A stretch of 64,000 nt of DNA. Source: Caballeronia cordobensis. GTDB lineage: Bacteria > Pseudomonadota > Gammaproteobacteria > Burkholderiales > Burkholderiaceae. The notes under the pieces were generated by a model. The model searched no databases, was not told where the DNA came from, and worked only from the letters and a program-made list of their open reading frames with translations. Both the position numbers and the translations under genes were made by a program. The stretch covers positions 98,780 to 162,779 of the forward strand of contig NZ_FCNY02000016.1 of NCBI RefSeq assembly GCF_001544575.2, read 5' to 3'. Shown in pieces: positions 42,477 to 49,852 of this stretch; positions within the stretch are counted from its first letter, which is position 1, and each line of letters starts with the position of its first letter.

Positions 42477-43676
42477 ATGCGCACCGACGATGCCAACGCA
42501 CGCGCGCTGCGCCGCGTCCACGCGGTGCGTCCGCAATGGCGCGGGGTCGCGGCGGCGCGCGAAGCGGTGCGTCTGCCGGACCTTACGCTGCTGCATGCGG
42601 GGCCGCCATTCGACAATCCGCGCGAGCCGTCCGCACCGGTGCGTTCGTCGGCCGTCCTGTGCTGTCTGTACGAAGGCTGGGCGAACGACGAAGCGCACGC
42701 CGAACGGCTGATCGCGCAAGGCGAGGTGCGGCTCGAATGCGCGCAGTCGTATGGCGTGGTGACGCCGCTCGCGGCGGTGATCTCGCCGCGCACGATGCTC
42801 GTCGAGGTGAACGACGCGAACGATCCCGCCGCGCGCGCGTGGTCCTTGCTGGGCAGCGGCGCGGGTCCGCAGATTCGCTTCGGCGGCCGCGACCCGCGCG
42901 TTCTCGATCGCATGACGTGGCGCGACCGCGTGCTCGCGCCCGCGCTCGATGCCGCGCTCGCTCGCGGCCCGATCGATCTGTTCGCGCTGGCGCAAACCGG
43001 TCTCGATGACGGCGACGATCTGCACGCGCGCACCACGGCGGCCACCGCCGCACTGCGCGCGCTGCTCGCGCCGCGCCTCGCCGATGCAGCCGCCGAAATC
43101 GACGCGATGCTCGCCCAGACGCCGCTCTTCTTCCTGACGCCGTGGATGGCCGCGTGCGCGCTGATGCTTTCGGCGGCGGCGCGTGCGGGCGATGCTTCAT
43201 CGACGCTCGTGGTGGCGCTGGCGGGCAACGGCGAGCGCGTCGGTATCCGGCTTGCGGGCGCGCCCTCGCAGTGGATCACCGCCGATGCGCGCGCGCCGGA
43301 AGGACCGCGCATCGATCCGCAACAGCAGGCGGAGGCCGCGCCGCTGACCGGCGACAGCGGCGTCATCGACGCGGCCGGTTTCGGCGCGCAGGCGCTCGCG
43401 TTCGCGCCGGAGCCGGCGCAGGCGTTCGAGGCATATCTGCCCGCTGGCTGGCGCGAGCGGCAGGCGCGCATTCATACGGCGCCGCATCCCGCGTTCGCGC
43501 GGCTGCCCGGTGTGCTCGATGCGGCGCGCGTCGAGCGCGAAGGCATCGCGCCGCTCGCCGCCATCGCGATGATCGGCGGCGACGGACGCGCGGGCTTGCT
43601 CGGGCGCGGCCTTTACACCGCGCCGCCCGAACTCTTCGCGCGCGCCATCAAAAACCTTTCCGGCGACGCCGCATGA
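42477..43676 (+). CDS. DUF1116 family protein (AllG/YlbE-like, oxamate carbamoyltransferase-related)
   Basis: 399 residues. Recognisable DUF1116 segments: LPDLTLLHAGPP, YEGWANDEAHAERLIAQGEV, RFGGRDPRVLDRMTWRDRVL, LAGNGERVGIRLAGAPSQW, GDSGVIDAAGFG and EREGIAPLAAIAMI. In E. coli the relative AllG (YlbE) is part of oxamate transcarbamylase with AllF (FdrA) and AllH; neither partner is near this gene, so here it may act alone or in another carbamoyl transfer. ATG 42477 lies 2 bases after the CoxG stop and its stop overlaps the next start. Function in this operon is inferred, not known. Confidence 0.85.
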   Translation: MRTDDANARALRRVHAVRPQWRGVAAAREAVRLPDLTLLHAGPPFDNPREPSAPVRSSAVLCCLYEGWANDEAHAERLIAQGEVRLECAQSYGVVTPLAAVISPRTMLVEVNDANDPAARAWSLLGSGAGPQIRFGGRDPRVLDRMTWRDRVLAPALDAALARGPIDLFALAQTGLDDGDDLHARTTAATAALRALLAPRLADAAAEIDAMLAQTPLFFLTPWMAACALMLSAAARAGDASSTLVVALAGNGERVGIRLAGAPSQWITADARAPEGPRIDPQQQAEAAPLTGDSGVIDAAGFGAQALAFAPEPAQAFEAYLPAGWRERQARIHTAPHPAFARLPGVLDAARVEREGIAPLAAIAMIGGDGRAGLLGRGLYTAPPELFARAIKNLSGDAA

Positions 43677-44062
43677 GCGCAGAACCGATCAACCATCCGG
43701 CGACACTCGCGGCGGTCGAAGCCGCCTTCGACGAATACGAGCGCGCGCTCACGGCCAACGACGTCGCCATGCTCGACACGCTCTTCTGGATGAGTCCGCA
43801 CACGCTGCGTTACGGCGCGACCGAAAACCTGCAAGGCTACGACGCCATCCGCGAGTTTCGCGCGCAGCGTCCGGGCAAGGGCCTGATGCGCACGATCATC
43901 GACCGGTCGGTGACGAGCTTCGGCGAGGACTTCGCCGTGGCAAACATCACGTTCTCGCGCGCAGGCGAGCGGCGCATCGGGCGCCAGTCGCAGACGTGGG
44001 CGCGTATCGACGGTCAATGGCGCGTCGTCACCGCTCATGTCAGCTGGATGGACCCGTCATGA
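43673..44062 (+). CDS. AtzH/HpxZ-like protein (DUF3225, NTF2-like fold)
   Basis: 129 residues. Family segments: VEAAFDEYERALTANDVAML, LFWMSPHTLRYGATENLQGY and RRIGRQSQTWARIDGQWRVV, as in AtzH of cyanuric acid degradation and HpxZ of oxalurate catabolism. These small NTF2-like proteins accompany amidases of the AtzE/HpxY type and are essential or helpful for their pathway. The gene overlaps both neighbours by ATGA, and the next gene is indeed an amidase. Strong contextual support for urea- or carbamoyl-type intermediates. Confidence 0.88.
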   Translation: MSAEPINHPATLAAVEAAFDEYERALTANDVAMLDTLFWMSPHTLRYGATENLQGYDAIREFRAQRPGKGLMRTIIDRSVTSFGEDFAVANITFSRAGERRIGRQSQTWARIDGQWRVVTAHVSWMDPS

Positions 44063-45264
44063 CGCACAACGATTTGCTGCAAGCAGGCCTGCATGGCGCA
44101 TTCGTCGCCGATGGCTTCGGTTCGCTGCCGCCCGCCGCGCTGCCGCCGCGCACCGGCGACCGGCTCGCGACGGTGCGCCTCGCGGTGAAGGATGTATTCG
44201 ATATCGGCGGATTGCGCACCGGCGGCGGCAATCCGGTCTGGCGCGATCAGCAGCCGGTCGCCGCGCGCACCGCACTCGCCGTGCGCGCGCTGCTCGAAGA
44301 AGGCGCGCAGTGGATCGGCAAGACCGTTACCGACGAACTTACCTACAGCCTCGCCGGCGTCAACGCGCACTACGGCACGCCCGTGAATCCGGCGGACCCG
44401 GCGCGCATGCCGGGCGGATCGTCGTCGGGGTCGGTCGTGGCGGTGGCCGCGCGTCATGCGGACGTCGCGCTCGGCACCGATTGCGGCGGCTCCGTGCGCC
44501 TGCCCGCGAGCTATTGCGGCGTGTGGGGCATGCGGCCCACGCACGGCCGCATCGCGACGGACGGATGTCTCACGCTCGCGCACAGCTTCGACACGGTCGG
44601 CTGGTTCGCGCGCGATCCGCATACGCTCGCGCTCATGTTCGAGGTTCTGGCGCAAAGCGTCGTCGGACCGGATGACGATGCATTCGCCGTTCACGTGCCG
44701 CGCAACCTGCTCGCCTGCGCCGATGCGCCCGTCGCGGCGCGCTTCGAGGCGTCGCTCGAGGCGCTCGGCGAACGCGCGAGCTTCGTCACGCCGCGGGCAT
44801 CGCTCCCGGACTGGGCGCAGGCGTTTCGCGTGTTGCAGGCGGGCGAAATCGCCCAGCGATACGGAGCGTGGGCGCGCGAGCATTCGGCGAGCTTCGGTGC
44901 CGATGTCGGCGCGCGCTTCGCGATGAGCCTGACCATCACGCGCGAGCAGATTGCAGCGGCGCAGCGGGTGCGCATCGAAGCGATCCGTGCCATGGCCGAA
45001 GCCCTGCCGCACGGCACCTACTGGCTGGTTCCCACCGTGCCGGGCGGCGCGCCGCGCACCGATGCGTCGGCTGAAACGGTCGATCACACGCGCGCGCGAG
45101 CACAGCAGATGCTGTGCGTCGCCGGTCTTGCAGGCCTGCCGCAAGTGAGCATGCCGTGGACGCGCATCGCCGGCGCGCCGGTCGGCGTGTCCGTGATCGG
45201 CGCGCGCGGCGCGGACGAAGGCGTGTTGCGCGTCGCGCGCGCGGTGCACGAACTCATGCGTTAA
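44059..45264 (+). CDS. Amidase signature family enzyme (AtzE/HpxY-like by context)
   Basis: 401 residues. Full amidase Ser-cisSer-Lys triad region: Lys in VRLAVKDVFDIGG, the Gly/Ser-rich MPGGSSSGSVVAVAARH, and the nucleophile Ser in GTDCGGSVRLPASYCG. ATG 44059 overlaps the AtzH-like stop; the extended frame beginning at 43996 is rejected. Shorter than AtzE (about 450 residues) and resembles plant AMI1-type amidases, so the substrate is open. Pairing with the AtzH/HpxZ-like gene suggests hydrolysis of a carboxybiuret-, oxalurate- or ureido-type compound. No small AtzG/HpxX gene is seen. Confidence 0.9.
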   Translation: MTHNDLLQAGLHGAFVADGFGSLPPAALPPRTGDRLATVRLAVKDVFDIGGLRTGGGNPVWRDQQPVAARTALAVRALLEEGAQWIGKTVTDELTYSLAGVNAHYGTPVNPADPARMPGGSSSGSVVAVAARHADVALGTDCGGSVRLPASYCGVWGMRPTHGRIATDGCLTLAHSFDTVGWFARDPHTLALMFEVLAQSVVGPDDDAFAVHVPRNLLACADAPVAARFEASLEALGERASFVTPRASLPDWAQAFRVLQAGEIAQRYGAWAREHSASFGADVGARFAMSLTITREQIAAAQRVRIEAIRAMAEALPHGTYWLVPTVPGGAPRTDASAETVDHTRARAQQMLCVAGLAGLPQVSMPWTRIAGAPVGVSVIGARGADEGVLRVARAVHELMR

Positions 45265-45338
45265 GCGTCCGCGCGGGCGCGACCCGTGACCGGACGAGCA
45301 AGCGTCTTTCCGATCGAAGCACACTCAAAGGAACGTCC

Positions 45339-46169
45339 ATGACGAAGCATCTCACCGAAGCCCAGGTCGCGCACTTCAGGCAGCACGGCTATGTCTATCC
45401 GATGCGCGCGATCGACGCGCACGAGGCGGCGGAGTATCGCCGCATCATCGAACGGTACGAGGCGTCCTCCGGCGAGGACGTCAACAAAACGCTCAAGATC
45501 AAGGGTCATCTGGCCTTGCCGGCGGTCGTCGAACTCGGCCGTCATCCGGCCATTCTCGATGCGGTCGAGGATCTCATCGGGCCGGACATCATGCTGTTCG
45601 GCGCGTCGATCTTCGCGAAAAACGGTCGCGATCCGCGCTATGTGTCGTGGCATCAGGACTCGACGTATTTCGGCTTGACGCCGCACGAGGAAGTGACCGT
45701 GTGGGTCGCGCTCACGCCGGCGAATTCGGTGAACGGCGTGCTGCGCGTGCTGCCCGGCTCGCACAGCGGGCCGGACCTCAAGCACGTCGAGACCTACGCG
45801 AAGGACAACATGCTCGCCAAGGGGCAGACGCTCGTCGGCATCGACGAAAATCTGGCGGTCGAAATGCCGCTTCAGCCGGGCGAATTTTCGATGCATCACG
45901 AACGCACGGCGCACAGTTCCTTGCCGAATCGCTCGGATGATCGGCGCATCGGCTTCGCGTTCTTCTATGTGCCGGCGCATGTGCGATCCGCCACCGGCCG
46001 GCGCCGGGCGACGCTCGTGCGCGGCGTCGATCGCTTCGGTCACTGGGATGCCGACACCTTGCCGGAATACGACTGCGATCCGCGTTCGATGAGCGAACTG
46101 GCGCAAACCTGGGGCAAGTACAAGGACGGTGAAGTCAGGCAGGCCGCGGACATGGGTGCGCCGCAATGA
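45339..46169 (+). CDS. Phytanoyl-CoA dioxygenase (PhyH) family protein
   Basis: 276 residues. Fe(II)/2-oxoglutarate dioxygenase of the PhyH family: metal ligands His105 and Asp107 in SWHQDSTYFG, His192 in TAHSSLPNRSD and a nearby Arg204 for 2-oxoglutarate. AAAGGAACGTCC precedes ATG 45339. The gap of 74 bases after the amidase and a shared terminator make it the last gene of the operon. Such enzymes hydroxylate aliphatic carbons, including N-methyl groups, so demethylation of an N-methylated heterocycle is one possibility. Confidence 0.9.
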   Translation: MTKHLTEAQVAHFRQHGYVYPMRAIDAHEAAEYRRIIERYEASSGEDVNKTLKIKGHLALPAVVELGRHPAILDAVEDLIGPDIMLFGASIFAKNGRDPRYVSWHQDSTYFGLTPHEEVTVWVALTPANSVNGVLRVLPGSHSGPDLKHVETYAKDNMLAKGQTLVGIDENLAVEMPLQPGEFSMHHERTAHSSLPNRSDDRRIGFAFFYVPAHVRSATGRRRATLVRGVDRFGHWDADTLPEYDCDPRSMSELAQTWGKYKDGEVRQAADMGAPQ

Positions 46170-46175
46170 ATCCGC

Positions 46176-46213
46176 TCAGGCAGTCGCGGCGCATGCGGGC
46201 CGCGACTGCCTGA
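46176..46213. terminator. Bidirectional terminator hairpin between convergent operons
   Basis: Perfect 14-base arms TCAGGCAGTCGCGG (46176-46189) and CCGCGACTGCCTGA (46200-46213) with a 10-base loop, exactly between the convergent PhyH and ABC ATPase genes. No T-run, but stem strength and position are convincing. Confidence 0.7.
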
Positions 46214-46216
46214 ACG

Positions 46217-47116
46217 TCAGGCGCGTTCCGAAGGCGCGTTCCAGGCGTCGGCCGCGCGATGCGGCGAGTGAAAGCGCGCGAGAAACTGCCGCGCGCGCGG
46301 CGTCTGCGGCGAGTCGAAGAACTGTTCGGGCGGCGCGCTCTCGATCACCTGTCCCGCGTCCATGAACACGACGCGGCTCGCCACTTGCCGCGCGAACTCC
46401 ATCTCGTGCGTGACGATGACCATGGTCGCGCCTTCCTGCGCGAGCGAGCGCATCACTGTGAGCACTTCGCCGACGAGCATCGGGTCGAGCGCGCTGGTGG
46501 GTTCGTCGAAGAGCAGGATGTCGGGATTCATCGCCAGCGCCCGCGCAATGCCCACGCGCTGCTTCTGCCCGCCCGACAGCCGCGACGGATACGCCTCCAT
46601 CTTGGCCGCGAGGCCGACGCGTTCCAGCAGACGCTCGGCTTGCGCGCGCACTTCGTCGCGTGGACGTCCGAGCACGTGCAGCGGCGCTTCCATCACGTTC
46701 TGCAGCACCGTCAGATGCGGCCAGAGCGCGAAATGCTGAAACACCATGCCGATGCGCGCGCGCGAACGCGCCAGTTCGGCATCGTTCATCTTGATCGACG
46801 AGCCTTCGCGCACGCCCATGCGCCGGCCGGATACATGGACGGTGCCGGCATCGGGAATCTCCAGCCAGTTTACGCAGCGCAGCAGCGTGGACTTGCCGCA
46901 ACCCGACGGTCCCAGCAGGCACACGGTCTCGCCCTTGTGCACGGTGAGCGAGACATCGCGCAGCACGTGATTCTCGCCGAACGACTTCGATATGCCGTTG
47001 AGTTGCAGGACCGTAAGCGCCGCCTGGCTCGCCGCGCCGCTCGCGAGGCCGGACGATGCGCCGGCCGCGTCGGTCTCGCGCATGATGGTGAGCGGGACGT
47101 CGTTCGAAATGTTCAT
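46217..47116 (-). CDS. Polar amino acid ABC transporter, ATP-binding protein
   Basis: 299 residues from ATG 47116. Walker A GPSGCGKST (69-77), Q-loop VFQHFALWPHLTV, signature LSGGQKQRV, Walker B ILLFDEPTSALDP and switch His in VTHEMEFA place it in the GlnQ/HisP subfamily. The first 35 residues are an extra, low-complexity extension. The start overlaps the permease stop by ATGA. A frame extending to 47509 is spurious. It energises the two permeases and binding protein encoded upstream. Confidence 0.94.
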   Translation of the reverse strand: MNISNDVPLTIMRETDAAGASSGLASGAASQAALTVLQLNGISKSFGENHVLRDVSLTVHKGETVCLLGPSGCGKSTLLRCVNWLEIPDAGTVHVSGRRMGVREGSSIKMNDAELARSRARIGMVFQHFALWPHLTVLQNVMEAPLHVLGRPRDEVRAQAERLLERVGLAAKMEAYPSRLSGGQKQRVGIARALAMNPDILLFDEPTSALDPMLVGEVLTVMRSLAQEGATMVIVTHEMEFARQVASRVVFMDAGQVIESAPPEQFFDSPQTPRARQFLARFHSPHRAADAWNAPSERA

Positions 47117-47772
47117 GCTCTGCGTTCCTCGGCGAATCTGGACAGTAATCCGCTGCCGCCTTCGATCACGAGGCAGATGGCCCAGTACAGCAGCACGGCC
47201 GTGATGAACGCGGCGAACGGGATGAAATAGGTGGCCTGAATGCCGTTCATCTGATGCGTCAGCTCGCCGACCGCGATCACCGTGAGGAACGCGCTGTCCT
47301 TCACGATCTGCACGAGCTGATTGCCGATCATCGGCAAGGCGACCGTGAAGACCTGCGGCAGGATGATGCGGCGAACCAGGCCGAAGCCGTGAAAGCCGTA
47401 GGCCCGCGCGGCTTCGATCATCGGCGCGGGCAGGCCGGCCCACGCGCCGCGCAGCAGCTCGGCCATGTAGGCGGTGTTGTAGAGAATCAGCGCGATGGCG
47501 CCGGCCCACCAGTTCGACAGGCGAATGCCGGCGCTCGGCAGCCCGAAATAGAGCAGATAGACGAACAGCAGGAAGGGCGCGCAGCGCATCGCATCGACAT
47601 AGAGCACGGCGATCCGCGCGATGGCCGGGCGCTTCGACATCAGCGCGGGTGTGAGCAGCGCGCCCAGCACGAGCGACGCGAACGCGGCAACCGCGAGCAG
47701 TCCGAGCGTGTCGAGCAAGCCCGAGAGCACGTCCGCGCGCTGCTGCCAGACGATCAGAAAATGTTCCGTCAT
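47113..47772 (-). CDS. Polar amino acid ABC transporter permease
   Basis: 219 residues with about five membrane helices. HisM/GlnP-type permease: MRCAPFLLFVYLLYFGLP, the EAA loop EAARAYGFHGFGLVRRIILP and IVKDSAFLTVIAVGELTH. Overlaps both neighbours by 4 bases, so it is translationally coupled to the ATPase and to the second permease. Confidence 0.94.
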   Translation of the reverse strand: MTEHFLIVWQQRADVLSGLLDTLGLLAVAAFASLVLGALLTPALMSKRPAIARIAVLYVDAMRCAPFLLFVYLLYFGLPSAGIRLSNWWAGAIALILYNTAYMAELLRGAWAGLPAPMIEAARAYGFHGFGLVRRIILPQVFTVALPMIGNQLVQIVKDSAFLTVIAVGELTHQMNGIQATYFIPFAAFITAVLLYWAICLVIEGGSGLLSRFAEERRA

Positions 47773-48413
47773 GCGCGGGCCTCCACGGGCTGGCGACGCT
47801 CGATCACGCGCTGCGCCCGGATCAGCACGAACACGATCAGTCCGTACAGCACCAGCGCGAAAACGAACGGCGGCAGCGGGTCATAGGTGCGCGCGCCCAC
47901 ACGCAAGGCCGCGCGCGTAATTTCGACGATGCCGATGACCGCGACCGCGGGCGTCGACTTGATCTGCAGCGTCATCTCGTTGACGAGACCCGGAAGGCTC
48001 GCGCGCCAGATCTGCGGCATCACGATGCGCCGGAATCGCAGGCTGCGCGGCATCGCGAAGGCGAGGGCGGCATCGTACTGATCGCGCGGAAAGTCGATCA
48101 GCGCGGCGCGCCAGATTTCGCAGTTGAACGCCGCGGTGCTGATGGTGAGCGCGAGGATCGCGGCGGGCGTCGGGTCCAGCGAGATGCCGAACTGCGGCAG
48201 CGCGAAGAAGATCAGCAGCGTCAGCGTCACGGCGGGACACGAGCGAATCAGGCTCACGTACGCGAGCACGATGCGGTTGAGGTACGGCACGCGCGCCCAG
48301 CGGATCAACGCGAGGCCGAGTCCCAGCGGTACGCCGAGCACGATGCTGGCGACCGAGAGGAGCACGGTCGACAGCGCGCCCTGCGCGATGCTCCAGTAAT
48401 CGAAGGCGTTCAT
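47769..48413 (-). CDS. Polar amino acid ABC transporter permease
   Basis: 214 residues with about five membrane helices. LIRSCPAVTLTLLIFFALPQ, the EAA-like loop AALAFAMPRSLRFRRIVMPQ and IKSTPAVAVIGIVEITRAAL are typical of GlnP/HisQ permeases. It pairs with the neighbouring permease as a heterodimer. The binding protein gene lies 27 bases upstream. Confidence 0.94.
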   Translation of the reverse strand: MNAFDYWSIAQGALSTVLLSVASIVLGVPLGLGLALIRWARVPYLNRIVLAYVSLIRSCPAVTLTLLIFFALPQFGISLDPTPAAILALTISTAAFNCEIWRAALIDFPRDQYDAALAFAMPRSLRFRRIVMPQIWRASLPGLVNEMTLQIKSTPAVAVIGIVEITRAALRVGARTYDPLPPFVFALVLYGLIVFVLIRAQRVIERRQPVEARA

Positions 48414-48440
48414 CGATGCGGGATGGTAGAGGCGTAAAGA

Positions 48441-49310
48441 TCAGTTGACCGACTGCGGCATGTCCTTGTAGCTCGCGCCGAGCCACTTCTGCTGGAGCTG
48501 GTACATCTCGCCGCTCTTGCGCAGTTCGAGCAGTGCGGCATCGACCATCCTCAGCACGTCGGCATTGCCCTTTTTCACGGCCCACGCGATGTAGGTCGGC
48601 TTGCCGATCGCCTGGCCGACGACGAACACGTCCGGGCGCGTCTTCACGAGCGAGTTCAGGCTGATCTGCGTATTCGCGACCGCATCGACGCGACCGAGCC
48701 CGAGATCCTGATAAGCCTCCGGATACGACTGATATTCGACGATCTGCTTGAGACCGTTGCCGCCGTGCTTCTTCTTCAGCTCTTCGTTGAAGGCCTTGAG
48801 GTCCGTCAGCATCGCGCTGCCCGTTTCCGCGCCCACGACCTTGCCGACGAGATCGTCCGTGGTCTTGATCGGCGAACCCTTCTTGGTCGCATACACGGTG
48901 AAGGCCTCGCAGGTCGGCGACGCGAAGTCGAAGATCTTCTTGCGCTCTTCGGTGACGAGCACCGCGCTCAACGCCATGTCGTATTTGCCCGTCGTGACGC
49001 CGGGCAGGATGCCGGACCACGGCATCACCTGTTGTTTGACGTCGACGCCGAGCTTCTTGCGCATCAGCGCGAGCAGGTCGTTGTCGTAGCCCGTGTTCTT
49101 GCCGTTTTCGACGAATTCGAACGGGTTGTAATCGTCCTCGGTCGCGACGCTCAGATAGCCTCGCGCCTTGATGTCCTCCGCGCCCGCTGCATGAGCCGCC
49201 TGGCTCAGACCGAACGTCGCGACGAGCATGAGCGCGCACGAGCGAAGAAGCGTGACGGCGGTGCGCTGTTTCGACTGACCAGCATCGCGACGGGTGAGAC
49301 AGGCTGACAT
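48441..49310 (-). CDS. ABC transporter substrate-binding protein (polar amino acid type)
   Basis: 289 residues from ATG 49310, preceded by GGGACCTCTC; an upstream extension to 49493 is unlikely. A signal peptide covers about residues 20-43 (LLRSCALMLVATFGLSQAAHA), so it is periplasmic. The HisJ/GlnH fold shows in YLSVATEDDYNPFEFVENGK, GYDNDLLALMRKKLG, ALSAVLVTEERKKIFDFASP and GKVVGAETGSAML. Imports a small polar amino acid or analogue, possibly the heterocycle or a ring-opened product handled by neighbouring operons. Confidence 0.93.
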   Translation of the reverse strand: MSACLTRRDAGQSKQRTAVTLLRSCALMLVATFGLSQAAHAAGAEDIKARGYLSVATEDDYNPFEFVENGKNTGYDNDLLALMRKKLGVDVKQQVMPWSGILPGVTTGKYDMALSAVLVTEERKKIFDFASPTCEAFTVYATKKGSPIKTTDDLVGKVVGAETGSAMLTDLKAFNEELKKKHGGNGLKQIVEYQSYPEAYQDLGLGRVDAVANTQISLNSLVKTRPDVFVVGQAIGKPTYIAWAVKKGNADVLRMVDAALLELRKSGEMYQLQQKWLGASYKDMPQSVN

Positions 49311-49852
49311 GAGAGGTCCCTTTGATGTTTGCGATGGCGCGCACGGCGTTGGTTGCATGCGCGGTCGCTGGTTGGCGATCGTCGAACGGACGATTCGTTC
49401 GAGTACTGACGAAACGACTTCGGAATATGCAAGTGGTATGCCAACGATCGATGGCGCCGGCATTCCCGATGAACCGGTAGTCATGCGTCGCACAAGCCGC
49501 CCTATCGAGATGTGTGGTGCACCACGGATGTCGTGACGGCCTCGTCTTCGTGCATGAGCGCACCGACTTGCGACATGGGATGGGGGAAGCGGCGGCTTGC
49601 TTGCGCGGGCGCTGATTCGCGTTTGATTGCGGGCTTTGGATCAACGCGTTCGTCCGTCAACTGCGGCTTAATTCATATCCCAAGTGCTATCAATCCGGGC
49701 TGAAATATCAATAGACATGTGAATATTGGGCGGCCAAATTTCTATCGTTGGTTTCACGCTTTCGCTGCGCGGCGGCACAATCGTGCGCTATCGCTTCGAT
49801 CGGGCTAGATCGAAGCAGGAGCGCTTCATCAGGGTTCAATGAGGAAATGGCC
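49311..49852. other. Long divergent intergenic region between ABC transporter and HyuAB operon
   Basis: 542 bases. Contains a perfect 12-base palindrome GTGGTGCACCAC at 49514-49525 and an AT-richer stretch (49670-49745) where promoters could lie. No frame looks protein-like. It is the promoter region for both flanking operons; the palindrome is a candidate operator. Confidence 0.45.
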
